A stretch of 64,000 nt of DNA, taken from Chloroflexota bacterium (GTDB lineage Bacteria > Chloroflexota > UBA11872). The notes under the pieces are model-generated. The model saw only the letters and a program-made list of their open reading frames with translations. It ran no database searches and was not told the origin of the DNA. The stretch is from positions 62,001 through 126,000 of the forward strand of contig JAJEDE010000027.1 in NCBI GenBank assembly GCA_022821645.1, read 5' to 3'. The position numbers and the translations under genes are program-made. Positions 8,379 through 18,589 of the stretch are shown here, piece after piece (within the stretch, counting starts at the first letter, position 1; the number at the start of each line of letters is the position of its first letter).

Positions 8379-8876
8379 CTAGGTGTAGGTGGCGCCATCG
8401 ATGATGGCGAGGAGGTCGCCGGAATCCGGCCAGTCGCGTTGGTGGGCGCCGACGCTGATGAAGCGGATGCGGCCCCTGGGATCGACCAGGAACACGCTGG
8501 GACGGGCGATGTTCCAGGACTCGAAGTTGGCGCGGACGTAGACGCCATAGCGGCGGATCGCGGCGCGATCGGGATCGGCCAGCAGCGGGAACGGCAGCGT
8601 CAGGCCTCTCGCGAAGCGCCGCACGCCCTCGGGCCCCTGCCCGTACACCCCCGCAATACGCACCTTGCGCCGGCTCCATTCCTCCAGCTCGCCCGCGAGC
8701 TGCGCCAGATACCTCCGGCAGTTCGGTCACCAGGTATGGCGGAGGTAAATCAGGAGTTGCCACTGACCCCTGGCGGGAATCTCACAGAGCTGGTCGGGAT
8801 CCGAAGCGAGCGGCAGGGTGAAGCGGGGCGCGGGGTCCCCGAGCTCGAGCGTTTCCGAGCCCTCGGCGCGCGGCAA
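8379..8876 (-). CDS. Predicted selenoprotein: PRX_like2/AhpC-TSA-type peroxiredoxin with in-frame UGA (Sec) at 8729-8727
   Basis: One frame from a TTG at 8876 reads (M)PRAEGSETLELGDPAPRFTLPLASDPDQLCEIPARGQWQLLIYLRHTW-U-PNCRRYLAQLAGELEEWSRRKVRIAGVYGQ...ARPSVFLVDPRGRIRFISVGA; UGA sits at the catalytic Cys position; ORF caller reports only the fragment 8379-8663. Confidence 0.78.
8685..8702 (-). promoter_or_regulatory. Candidate bacterial SECIS hairpin
   Basis: CAGCTCG-CGGG-CGAGCTG on the minus strand, starting 27 nt after the U of the UGA; G in the apical loop. Confidence 0.55.
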
Positions 8877-8954
8877 GGCAGGACTTTCGTGGGTTTTCGG
8901 ACGAGTGACGCAACCCTGAGTATCGCAATGCCGCGCGCCCGCGGCAGCCCGAAC

Positions 8955-9760
8955 TCAGGCGACGATATCGCGACGCCGGAAGATGGCGAGCGCGAGGACC
9001 GCCGTAACCACCGCGGTAACCCCCAGCACCAGGGTGTCTCGCCAGATGAAGTCGCCGGGCCCCAACTGGTCCACCGGGTTCCAGTATCCGAAGATGCTGA
9101 CCTTCTCCAGCCACTCCAGGTTGGAGGCGATGTCCGCCACGATCAGCAACACGAACATGATGACGATGATGCCGGCGGCCAGACCGTAGGTGCGGCCGGG
9201 CTGCAGGATCAGCGTCGCCAGCAGCAGCCCGCCGCCGGCGATGGCCAGCGTAAAGACCAGCATTTGCAGGTGGACCAGCAGCAACTCCAGCGCGCCCAAC
9301 TCAACCTCGGCGGCCCAGATGGCCGCGCCGATCAGGATGGCAACGTAGGAAGCGGCAATCACCACGGTCGTCAGGATCAGCAGGGCCGCGATGCGCGAGA
9401 GCAGGAAACGCGTGCGGCTGATCGGCGCGGCCAGCAGCACGTCCAGCGTGCCGGACCCGAAGTCGCGCGTGATCAGCCCGGCTCCGAACCAGACGCCGAA
9501 GTAGGCCAGCACCAGCATGAGGGTGCTGGTGTACTGCGAGCTGAAGTAGCTGTAGAACGTGTTCTGCTGCGCCGTCGCCCCCGTAACCTGGGTGCCGCCG
9601 AAGACCTCGCTGCCGCCCATGGCCTGGGTGAGGTCGTCCCAGTTTTCGGCAAACAGCGGCCACAGGCCCATGATCAGCAAGCCCAACGCGAAAATCCCGA
9701 GGTCAAACCATATGGTCGCGAGCCGCCGGGTGCGCAGGGTCACGCGGATGATGCTGAGGT

Positions 9761-9764
<4 letters not shown>
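8955..9764 (-). CDS. ABC transporter permease (ABC-2 type)
   Basis: Hydrophobic, ends IFRRRDIVA; adjacent to an ATPase gene. Confidence 0.75.
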
Positions 9765-10651
<887 letters not shown>

Positions 10652-10791
10652 GTCGGCCCGGAAGCCTCCACGCCCGCCCTCGGGCGACAGTCCGGTGAGT
10701 TCTCCTGGTCAGGGCGCCTCAATGTATCAGCCAGATTGACACCGGCAATGTGGCAAACCTTACGGCCCTCGCCTACCGCCTAGACTGCGCC

Positions 10792-11424
10792 ATGCGGCTC
10801 GACCTATTCCCGCTCAACACGGTGCTGTTCCCCGGCATGCGCCTGCCGCTGCACATCTTCGAGCCGCGCTACCGGACCATGCTGGGCCGCTGCATCGAGA
10901 CCGAGGGAGTCTTTGGCGTCGTGCTGATCGCCGAGGGCGAAGAAGTGGGACCGGCCGCGATTCCCTACCAGATCGGCACCACCGCGCGAGTGGAAAAGGT
11001 TGAGTACCTGCCCGACGGCCGCTTCAACCTGCTGGCGTTGGGCGAGACGCGGTTTCGGATCGAGCGCATCGTGGCCGAGGAGCCGCACGTCGTTGGCGAG
11101 GTGGAACTGGCGCCCATGCCGGCCGACGCCAACGACTCCACCATGCAGGCCATGGAAGACGTCCGCGAGCGCTTCGAGCGGCTGGTCACCCTCATGATCG
11201 AGATCCAGGCCGGCTACATGCCCGAGTTCGAACTGCCGGACGATCCACTGCAACTGGCCTACCTGATCGCGGCCGGCATTCCCACCGGTCCGGGCAGCGC
11301 CCAGCGCCTGCTGGAAGCTGATTCGCTGGCCGACCTCCTGTCGTTGGAGCACGAACTTCTGGACTTGCGGATCGAGCAGGCGCTGCGTCGCCTGCAGGAG
11401 AAGCTGGACGCGCGCCGGAACTAA
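10792..11424 (+). CDS. LON peptidase substrate-binding domain protein
   Basis: MRLDLFPLNTVLFPGMRLPLHIFEPRYRTML, typical LON-SB N-terminus; no protease domain. Confidence 0.85.
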   Translation: MRLDLFPLNTVLFPGMRLPLHIFEPRYRTMLGRCIETEGVFGVVLIAEGEEVGPAAIPYQIGTTARVEKVEYLPDGRFNLLALGETRFRIERIVAEEPHVVGEVELAPMPADANDSTMQAMEDVRERFERLVTLMIEIQAGYMPEFELPDDPLQLAYLIAAGIPTGPGSAQRLLEADSLADLLSLEHELLDLRIEQALRRLQEKLDARRN

Positions 11425-11518
11425 GGCCCAGGCGCCGCGCGCTGAAGACATCCTGGTTGATGCGGTCGCCGTCTCGGTTAGAGTCAAGTACACGCGAGCC
11501 AGGGACTGAGGCGGACGG

Positions 11519-11827
11519 ATGGACTACTACCCGGTTGATGTTGTTGCCGAGTACCCGGAGCGAACCTCACGCCTGCTGGCGCTGGCGGCGTTGCTCGGCG
11601 GCGTGATCAAGCTGCTGCTTCTGCTTCCGCACCTCATCGTGCTTTCGATCCTGGGGTTCGTGGCCGGGATTGCGGCCGTGATCGGCTGGATCGCCGTTCT
11701 GATCCTGGGCTCCTACCCGCGCGCGCTCTTTGACTTCCAGGTGGGGATCCTGCGCTGGAATCTTCGGGTGAACGCCTATTTCCTGAGCGTGACCGACCGC
11801 TACCCGCCGTTCCGTCTGGATCCCTAG
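11519..11827 (+). CDS. DUF4389-like small membrane protein
   Basis: YPERTSRLLALAALLGGVIKLLLLLPHL...FQVGILRWNLRVNAYFLSVTDRYPPF. Confidence 0.65.
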   Translation: MDYYPVDVVAEYPERTSRLLALAALLGGVIKLLLLLPHLIVLSILGFVAGIAAVIGWIAVLILGSYPRALFDFQVGILRWNLRVNAYFLSVTDRYPPFRLDP

Positions 11828-11927
11828 ACCGCGCACCTGCGTTTCGGGATCCCGAGCCGCCGGCGCATGCTGGCGTGATTCGGCTGGGTCTGCTGACTTG
11901 ACCGGGTGACCTGCGCCGTCGGCGACC

Positions 11928-14276
11928 GTGGACAATGATGGCCGGAGCATGAACGTCGCCGACTCCCAGACTGTGGACCTGCTGGAACTGCCAGCGGTTC
12001 TTGAACGGATAGCCCACTTCGCCTCATTCTCGGCCGCGCGGGCCGGGGTGCTGGCGCTGCGCCCGGACGCCGATCGCGCAAGGGTTCGCGACCGCCTGGA
12101 ACTCACGTCCCAGGGTCGTCAATTCCTCGAGGTGAGCCCGTCGTTCAGCGTGGGCGCCGCGCGGGACGTGCGCGACCGGGCGGAGCGGGCGGCCCGCGGC
12201 TCGCGCCTGGACCCGGCCGACCTGCTGGACGTGCACGACCACCTGCGCGCCACGCGCCTGGCCGTGGCGGCCGTGGGCCGGCAGGCGGCCGAGCTTCCCG
12301 CCCTCTGGTCGCTGGTGGAGATCGCCAGCGATCCGCCGGACCTGGAAGGTCGCATCTCGGCCGCCATCGATGAAGAAGCCAATGTTCGCGACGAGGCCTC
12401 ACCGGAGCTCGCGCGCCTGCGACGCCTGCTGGCGCGGGCGCGCGGGCGCCTGACGCGTCTCCTGGAACGCATGATCCAGCAGGTTTCGTCGGACGTCCTA
12501 CGCGAACGCCTGGTTACCGAGCGCCGCGGAAGGCTGACCGTGCCGGTACGGCGCGAACGGCAGCGCGACTTCCCGGGTGTCGTCCACGACGTGTCGGCCA
12601 GTGGCGCCACCGTCTTCATGGAACCGCTGTCGGCGATTGACGCAGGGAACGAGATTCGCTCGCTGGAAGTGGCGGAGCGCCGCGAAGTCGAGCGCATTCT
12701 GCTCGAGCTGTCGGCGGCGGTCGGCGCGGAGCGGCAAGCCCTCAACGCCGCCGTTCAGGCCCTGGCCGACCTGGACCGGACCTTGGCGGTGGCGCGCTCC
12801 GCGGTAGCCACCCACGCGGTTCCCCCGGAAGTCAGCGACGACACCTCATTCGATCTGCGGTCGGCCCGCCACCCGCTGCTGGAGCAGCCGGTGCCAATCG
12901 ACGTACATCTCGACGGCGTCGAGGCGCGAGCGCTGGTGATTACCGGCGCGAACACCGGCGGCAAGACCGTGGCCCTGAAGACGGTGGGCCTCCTACACCT
13001 GATGGCCGCCTGCGGATTGCACGTGCCCGCGAAACCGGGGTCGCGGGTGGCCGTGTTCGAGCGGGTGGTGGCCGATATCGGCGACGCGCAGAGCATCGAA
13101 CACAGCCTCAGTACGTTTGCCTCGCACGTGCGTAACTTGCGGACCATGGTCGAGACCGCCGGGACGGGAGCCCTGGCGCTGGCGGACGAAATTGGCGCCG
13201 GCACCGACCCGGACGAAGGCGCGGCGCTGGGCCAGGCCGTCATTCACGCCCTGCTCGCGCGCGGCGCGACCGTGGTGGCCACCACGCATCATCCGGCCCT
13301 CAAGGCCTTCGCCGCGGCGCACTCGGCGGCGCGCAACGCCAGCGTGGAGTTCGACCACGCCACCCTGCGTCCAACCTACCGCCTGCGGCAGGGTATTCCG
13401 GGGTCCAGCAATGCCCTGGAAATCGCGGACCGGCTCGGCATCGACGCCGCGATTGTCGAGGACGCTCGCGCACGCATGGCCCAAGGGGCGCTGGACCTGG
13501 AGCGCGCCATTGTCGATGCAGAAAACGCACGAGCGTCCGCGGAACGCGAACGCACCGCCAGCGCGCAGGCACGCAGCGCCGCCGAGCGATCGCGCCAAGA
13601 GCTTGACCGGCAGGTCGAGGACCTTGAACGCGACCGCGACAACCTGCTGCGCAACGCGCGGCGGGAAGCCCGCGGGCTGCTCCATGACGCGCGGCAGGCT
13701 CTACGGGATGCGCGGCGCGCGGCCCGCACTGGTCAGGCCGGCGCCCGGCGAACGGCGCGCGCCAGCCTGGCGGCGACGGAAAAGCGACTGGCCCCGCCGT
13801 CGTCGCCGCCAGAGCAACCCGCCCAGCGCGACCCGCTTGAGGTGCGCGTCGGAGACGAGGTGGAGGCCGACGGATTCTCCGGCCGGGCCCTGGTGCTGAC
13901 CCTGACCGACCAGTCCGTGGAGGTTGCCATTGGCAGCGCTCGGGCCTCGTTCGACCGCGCAAGACTTCAGCGGGTGTTTCCAGCGTCACCCCGTCCCCGG
14001 CGCCGTCGCCGTAGCGCGCCGGGAGGCGGCGGAACGCAGGAGATCGACATTCGCGGAATGCGGGCGGAAGAGGCGACCGAAATGTCGGAACGCAGCGTCG
14101 ACGAAGCGCTGCGTCAAGGCGCGTCCACCCTGCGCATCATTCACGGCAAGGGCACGGGCGTGCTCCGCGCCGTGGTGGCCGAAATTCTGACCGGACACCC
14201 CTCGGTTCGGAATCACGATCCCGCGCCGCTGAACGAAGGCGGCGACGGCGTCACGGTCGTGGCGCTCCGCAACTGA
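11928..14276 (+). CDS. mutS2: MutS2-like endonuclease with C-terminal Smr domain (start possibly 11949)
   Basis: GANTGGKTVALKTVGLLHLMA Walker A, DIGDAQSIEHSLSTFASH, Smr motif DIRGMRAEEA...IIHGKGTGVLR. Confidence 0.9.
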   Translation: MDNDGRSMNVADSQTVDLLELPAVLERIAHFASFSAARAGVLALRPDADRARVRDRLELTSQGRQFLEVSPSFSVGAARDVRDRAERAARGSRLDPADLLDVHDHLRATRLAVAAVGRQAAELPALWSLVEIASDPPDLEGRISAAIDEEANVRDEASPELARLRRLLARARGRLTRLLERMIQQVSSDVLRERLVTERRGRLTVPVRRERQRDFPGVVHDVSASGATVFMEPLSAIDAGNEIRSLEVAERREVERILLELSAAVGAERQALNAAVQALADLDRTLAVARSAVATHAVPPEVSDDTSFDLRSARHPLLEQPVPIDVHLDGVEARALVITGANTGGKTVALKTVGLLHLMAACGLHVPAKPGSRVAVFERVVADIGDAQSIEHSLSTFASHVRNLRTMVETAGTGALALADEIGAGTDPDEGAALGQAVIHALLARGATVVATTHHPALKAFAAAHSAARNASVEFDHATLRPTYRLRQGIPGSSNALEIADRLGIDAAIVEDARARMAQGALDLERAIVDAENARASAERERTASAQARSAAERSRQELDRQVEDLERDRDNLLRNARREARGLLHDARQALRDARRAARTGQAGARRTARASLAATEKRLAPPSSPPEQPAQRDPLEVRVGDEVEADGFSGRALVLTLTDQSVEVAIGSARASFDRARLQRVFPASPRPRRRRRSAPGGGGTQEIDIRGMRAEEATEMSERSVDEALRQGASTLRIIHGKGTGVLRAVVAEILTGHPSVRNHDPAPLNEGGDGVTVVALRN

Positions 14277-14317
14277 GCGGCGTCGGCCGTCCGTTCGGAA
14301 CCTGAGCGAAGCCGCGG

Positions 14318-14497
14318 TTACTGGTGGAGCGACTCGAAGTCGACGCCGGGTTCGACGCCGAAGAACTTGCGCGCGACTTCACGCCGAAAGTTGGCGGTCT
14401 GCTCCGAGGTAAGAACGTAGGCGGTCACGAGACCTGCCGCGAATCCAGCGGGAAAGGCAAGCCCCACACCCAGCAGGAGCATCTTGAATCCACGCAT
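14318..14497 (-). CDS. 59-aa single-TM small protein (below ORF-track cutoff)
   Basis: MRGFKMLLLGVGLAFPAGFAAGLVTAYVLTSEQTANFRREVARKFFGVEPGVDFESLHQ*. Confidence 0.5.
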   Translation of the reverse strand: MRGFKMLLLGVGLAFPAGFAAGLVTAYVLTSEQTANFRREVARKFFGVEPGVDFESLHQ

Positions 14498-14505
14498 GGC
14501 CGACC

Positions 14506-14856
14506 CTACTGAACCCGCAACACGACGGGCGCTTCCGTCCAGAACTCTTCCAATTGATAGTACGCCCGGCCGTCCTCGGAAAACACGTGAACGACGACAT
14601 CGCCAAAGTCGGCCAGCACCCAGGCGTCCGCCGCCTCGCCTTCGATCATCGGACGTCGTCCGGCCACGCCCTTCAACTCGCGGTCCAGCAGGTCCCGCAC
14701 GGCCCGCATCTGCGGGGTGCTGGAAACCGTGGTGATGACGAAGTAGTCCGCCAGGACACTCAGGCCGCGGATGTCCAGCAGCAGGGTATCCGCGGCGCCG
14801 CGCGCGGCCACCGCATCCACGATGTGGCGGGCGAGTTGGATCGGGCTCAGAGACAA
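14506..14856 (-). CDS. rsfS: Ribosomal silencing factor RsfS
   Basis: DTLLLDIRGLSVLADYFVITTVSSTPQMRAVRD...AWVLADFGDVVVHVFSEDGRAYYQLEEFW; start trimmed because the longer ORF overlaps nadD. Confidence 0.88.
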   Translation of the reverse strand: MSLSPIQLARHIVDAVAARGAADTLLLDIRGLSVLADYFVITTVSSTPQMRAVRDLLDRELKGVAGRRPMIEGEAADAWVLADFGDVVVHVFSEDGRAYYQLEEFWTEAPVVLRVQ

Positions 14857-14881
14857 ACCGGGATAAGCGCGGGCCGCTGAA

Positions 14882-15508
14882 TCATATCGCTCCGGGCTGC
14901 TCGGTTCCGCCGTCGGCGTACAGCTGACGAGCGGCAATGTACGTGGCCACGGCTGGCGGCACCCAGGCGTCAATTGGTCGACCCCGCGCGCACGCCGCCC
15001 GGATCCGGGAGGCGGCGATGTCCACCGGCGGCATTTGGTGTACGTGGATCCGCCGGTCGGCATTCGGATGCAGGGCCAGCACCTCCTGGGGAATCGTCGA
15101 CGAGTGCCCGGGCCGCGGCACGGTGATGATCTGCGTTGTCGTCAGAATCCGGCCGGCCTGGCGCCACGCCGGAAGTTCTCCCAGGGCGTCGGCGCCAAGG
15201 ATCAGGAACAGCTCGGCGGCGGGATGCTCGGAAGCGAGAACCCGCAGCGTGTCGATCATGTATGACGGCCCCGGCCGCTCGCTGTCGATCGGCGATACCT
15301 CGAAACCCGGAGTCCCATCGATAGCTCGCCGAACCATGGCCAGCCGGTCTCGAGCCGAGGCCAGCGGCGGGGCACGCAGCGGCGACTGGCGCGCCGGGAT
15401 GAAGAGGATGCGGCTGAGGTCGAACGCCTCGCGCACACGGTGCGCCACGGCCAGATGCCCGCAGTGCACGGGATCGAACGTCCCGCCGTAGATCCCCAGG
15501 CGGGCCAT
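14882..15508 (-). CDS. nadD: Nicotinate-nucleotide adenylyltransferase
   Basis: GIYGGTFDPVHCGHLAVAHRV, FIPARQSPLR. Confidence 0.9.
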   Translation of the reverse strand: MARLGIYGGTFDPVHCGHLAVAHRVREAFDLSRILFIPARQSPLRAPPLASARDRLAMVRRAIDGTPGFEVSPIDSERPGPSYMIDTLRVLASEHPAAELFLILGADALGELPAWRQAGRILTTTQIITVPRPGHSSTIPQEVLALHPNADRRIHVHQMPPVDIAASRIRAACARGRPIDAWVPPAVATYIAARQLYADGGTEQPGAI

Positions 15509-15509
15509 G

Positions 15510-16535
15510 TCAGGCGGCGTGCAGCGTTTGCGTGCGGCCCGACGAGGCGCCGGCCAGCACCGCGCGGGTCAGTGCCACGGCCCGAACGCCGTCGGACAGG
15601 CCCGGCACCGGCGTATCGCTCCCGCCGGGGCAGACAAAGGCCCGCACCAGGTCGCGAAGCGATTGGCTCTCCGCCTCCACTCGCGCTAGCCAGGACCGAC
15701 CGTCACGTTCCAGCCTGACGCCCGGCAGCCGCGGTGGATCCACGGATCGATCGCCGACAGGCTGGATCTCCGCGGTCGTCCAGTTGGATCGGATTCGCAC
15801 TCGCGTTGCGCCGTCGGTCAGATCCACGACCACCGGGCCATGCTCGGGATCGGCGTCGCCGCCGGCGACCGTCAGCGACGCATGGTGCTCGCGGTCGAAG
15901 TAGAGGTCGGCTGCCAGGGCGTCCGCGCGTGGCGGCACGCTGATGGTCGCGGCTCCTCGGTCCCCCCTCGGCAAGGGACCGCCGTCCGCCACAATCTCCG
16001 CCGGCGCGGCGCCGAACAGGTGCATCAGCAGGTCCAGCGCCGCGTGGGGTGTGGCCCAGGCGCTTTCGAGCACGGATTTCGGGGCCTGCGGCGGGCCTGG
16101 ATCGATGACCGCGCCGATGTGAGCGAACCGCGGCTCCGGCACGATTCCGCGCAGCAGTCGAACCAGCGACTCGAATCGCCACGCAAAGGCCATGCCGATT
16201 CGACTCGGCGCATCCGCGACCGCGCGAGCCGTGCGCCGGGCCCTGACGACACCCCGGGCCAACGGCGGATCCACCAGCACCTGGCTGCCCGCCTGTACGG
16301 CGGCCACCAGGCGGTCTGCATCCAACGTCGGCTGCGTCATGATGAGCGTGTCGAGCCCCTGGCCCGCCCAGGAGGCCGCCGCCTCCCCGCCATGGGCACG
16401 GGCGCAAGCGTCGGCCGCTTCCAGGTCGTCATCGATGCAGAGCGCCAGTTCGACTTCGTCCAGCGAGGCCACCGCCGCGGCGAACGCACAACCGCGCGAG
16501 CCGCAGCCCAGGATCCCGATACGGTGCGTGCGCAT
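15510..16535 (-). CDS. Gfo/Idh/MocA-like oxidoreductase
   Basis: N-terminal Rossmann pattern RIGILGCGSRGCAFAAAV; acidic residues and conserved helix spacing. Confidence 0.65.
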   Translation of the reverse strand: MRTHRIGILGCGSRGCAFAAAVASLDEVELALCIDDDLEAADACARAHGGEAAASWAGQGLDTLIMTQPTLDADRLVAAVQAGSQVLVDPPLARGVVRARRTARAVADAPSRIGMAFAWRFESLVRLLRGIVPEPRFAHIGAVIDPGPPQAPKSVLESAWATPHAALDLLMHLFGAAPAEIVADGGPLPRGDRGAATISVPPRADALAADLYFDREHHASLTVAGGDADPEHGPVVVDLTDGATRVRIRSNWTTAEIQPVGDRSVDPPRLPGVRLERDGRSWLARVEAESQSLRDLVRAFVCPGGSDTPVPGLSDGVRAVALTRAVLAGASSGRTQTLHAA

Positions 16536-16619
16536 GGAACGAATCTGCGCAGGCCTGCGCGCCGCGTCAACCCATCGCGCGGGTTAGGATGCCGAAAGTC
16601 CGACGCGCGGAGAGACCTG

Positions 16620-17426
16620 ATGGCAGAACCGAACCCTCAGCTGAGCGGCTGGGCCCTGGTGCTTGGCGCATCCAGCGGATTCGGGGCCGCAACGGCCCGC
16701 TATCTGGCCACCTGCGGTATGGACATCGCCGGCGTGCACTTCGACCGGCGCAACACCCAGCACCTGGCGGACGAGGTCAAGCAGGACATCGAGGCGCAGG
16801 GTCGTCAGGCGCGCTTCTTCAACACGAACGCCGGCAGCCCAGCCGCGCGAACCAGGGTGCTGGACGCGATCAGCGAGGACGTCCAGGGCGGCGAGCCGCC
16901 GATCCGCGTGCTCTTGCATTCCATCGCGTTCGGAACCACCGTGCCCTACGTGGGAACCGACGACACGCCCGGTGTCACCTCCAAGCAGATGGACATGACG
17001 CTGGACCTGATGGCTCACACCCTCGTCTACTGGTCCCAGGACCTGGTTGAGCGCGGCCTGATGAGCCAGGGCTCGCGCATCTACGCCATGACCAGTGCCG
17101 GCACCTCAACCATCTGGCCCAGCTACGGCCCCGTCGGCGCCGCCAAGGCCGGCCTGGAACAGCACATCCGGCAACTGGCGGTGGAGTTGGCCCCGCAGGG
17201 AATCTCGGCCAACGCCATCCGCGCGGGCGTCACCGACACGCCCGCCCTGCGCAAGATCCCCGGCAACGACGCCATGATCGACCAGGCCCGGCGCATGAAC
17301 CCGGCCAAACGGATAACCACCACCGACGACGTAGCCCGCGCCATTGCGGCCCTGACCGTGGCCGACGCCGCCTGGATCACCGGCAACGTGATCGGCGTGG
17401 ACGGCGGCGAAAACCTGGTGATGTAG
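16620..17426 (+). CDS. SDR-family enoyl-ACP reductase (FabL/FabI-like)
   Basis: LVLGASSGFGAATARYLA, SYGPVGAAKAGLEQHIRQLAVELAPQGISANAIRAG, ITGNVIGVDGGENL. Confidence 0.8.
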   Translation: MAEPNPQLSGWALVLGASSGFGAATARYLATCGMDIAGVHFDRRNTQHLADEVKQDIEAQGRQARFFNTNAGSPAARTRVLDAISEDVQGGEPPIRVLLHSIAFGTTVPYVGTDDTPGVTSKQMDMTLDLMAHTLVYWSQDLVERGLMSQGSRIYAMTSAGTSTIWPSYGPVGAAKAGLEQHIRQLAVELAPQGISANAIRAGVTDTPALRKIPGNDAMIDQARRMNPAKRITTTDDVARAIAALTVADAAWITGNVIGVDGGENLVM

Positions 17427-17514
17427 CCACGCGAGTGAGGAGCGCCAAGACCTTCAGAGGCAACCGAGGTGCCGGCGCCGCACGCCTATTGGCCGATGAG
17501 GAATCAGGGATCTC

Positions 17515-17919
17515 TCATGGCGTGCCGTGCGGCGCAAGCACCTCACACCGAAGTCCGGCGGCGCGACTAAGCCTGCGGTCAAGTGTGGCCAGCGGACATT
17601 CCAGCGCCTCCGCCAGCGCGACATACCAGGCGTCGTAGCTCGTCAAGTTCTCTCGCAGCGCCCAGATCCGATCGGCGAACGGGGCAAACGGAAACAGTTC
17701 CATATCAAGGTCCAGCAAGTCGACGTAAGCGAAGGCAGCCTCAAAGCGCGAAAGCCGTCCCAACTGCTCATGGCGTCGTAGAACATTGGTGGCCTCAGCC
17801 AACGCCAGTTCCGGGCCAGCCAAAGCGCGTTCGGCCAGCGTCGCTTCCGCCCACTGACCGTCGCGGCCCGAGTTAACCAGGGCCGCGACAAGCACGGAGG
17901 CGTCGACTACCAGCGTCAA
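17515..17919 (-). CDS. PIN-domain toxin (VapC-like)
   Basis: VVDASVLVAALV, acidic PIN residues, LTSYDAWYVALAEALECPLATLDRRL. Confidence 0.85.
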   Translation of the reverse strand: MTLVVDASVLVAALVNSGRDGQWAEATLAERALAGPELALAEATNVLRRHEQLGRLSRFEAAFAYVDLLDLDMELFPFAPFADRIWALRENLTSYDAWYVALAEALECPLATLDRRLSRAAGLRCEVLAPHGTP

Positions 17920-18152
17920 GTGCGGTCGGCGTCACGCGCTCGCAGGATTTCCGAAGAACTGATATGCGTTTGCGTGATTGACTTTCGACTTCGAACTTTC
18001 GCTAGCCACGCATCGACGGTGGGGCGTGACGCAATTCGCTCCAGTTCGCCACGCAGAAACTCCTGCATGGACTGGCGTTTCAGCGCGGCGCGTGCGGCCA
18101 GTTCGTCACGCACAGCCTCAGGGACTCCGCGGATGGTGATTTGTACGGGCAT
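17916..18152 (-). CDS. Ribbon-helix-helix antitoxin (VapB/FitA-like)
   Basis: MPVQITIRGVPEAVRDELAARAALKRQSMQEFLRGELERIA; overlaps PIN gene by 4 nt. Confidence 0.8.
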   Translation of the reverse strand: MPVQITIRGVPEAVRDELAARAALKRQSMQEFLRGELERIASRPTVDAWLAKVRSRKSITQTHISSSEILRARDADRT

Positions 18153-18589
18153 GCTTCCATGATGCCAGCAATGCCATCGTTTTGCAATACGGCCCAGCGT
18201 CAGGCGAACGTACCTGCCGCCATCCTCGTCGGCACTTGCGGCTCGCTCGCGCCAGTGTGCCTTTCGACTTGCCTTGGAATGGGCGGGTTCGGAGACCCCA
18301 AACTGAGGCGCCATTGGATGGTCGGTGGGCAGGCGCACTTCGCCGTCTCCGCACCAACGCGCTACCCTTATGCAGCTTCTGGCCAAAACGAGTCAAGCGA
18401 GCCGGCCTATGTAAACGTCCAGAGCGCGGGGATCGAGGACGAATCCCCGTGGGGCGCGCGCCCTCAACGTGCCGCCACGGCAGGTGCGGCGCAGGCGCCC
18501 GAAGACGACTCGTGGCGATGGGGAATGCCCGGCGATGGCGCGCGGGCGCGGAACTCAACCCTTTTCTCTTTGAACGGAGACACGCAACG

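Noticed and set aside
8727-8729. In-frame TGA read as a pseudogene or sequencing error
   Set aside because: Frame continues intact for about 115 codons after it, the stop falls precisely at the catalytic Cys position, a hairpin follows and selB is in the window. Error cannot be fully excluded without reads.
8350-8763. ORF track 137-aa protein on the minus strand
   Set aside because: Out of frame with the peroxiredoxin; Arg/Gly-rich shadow translation.
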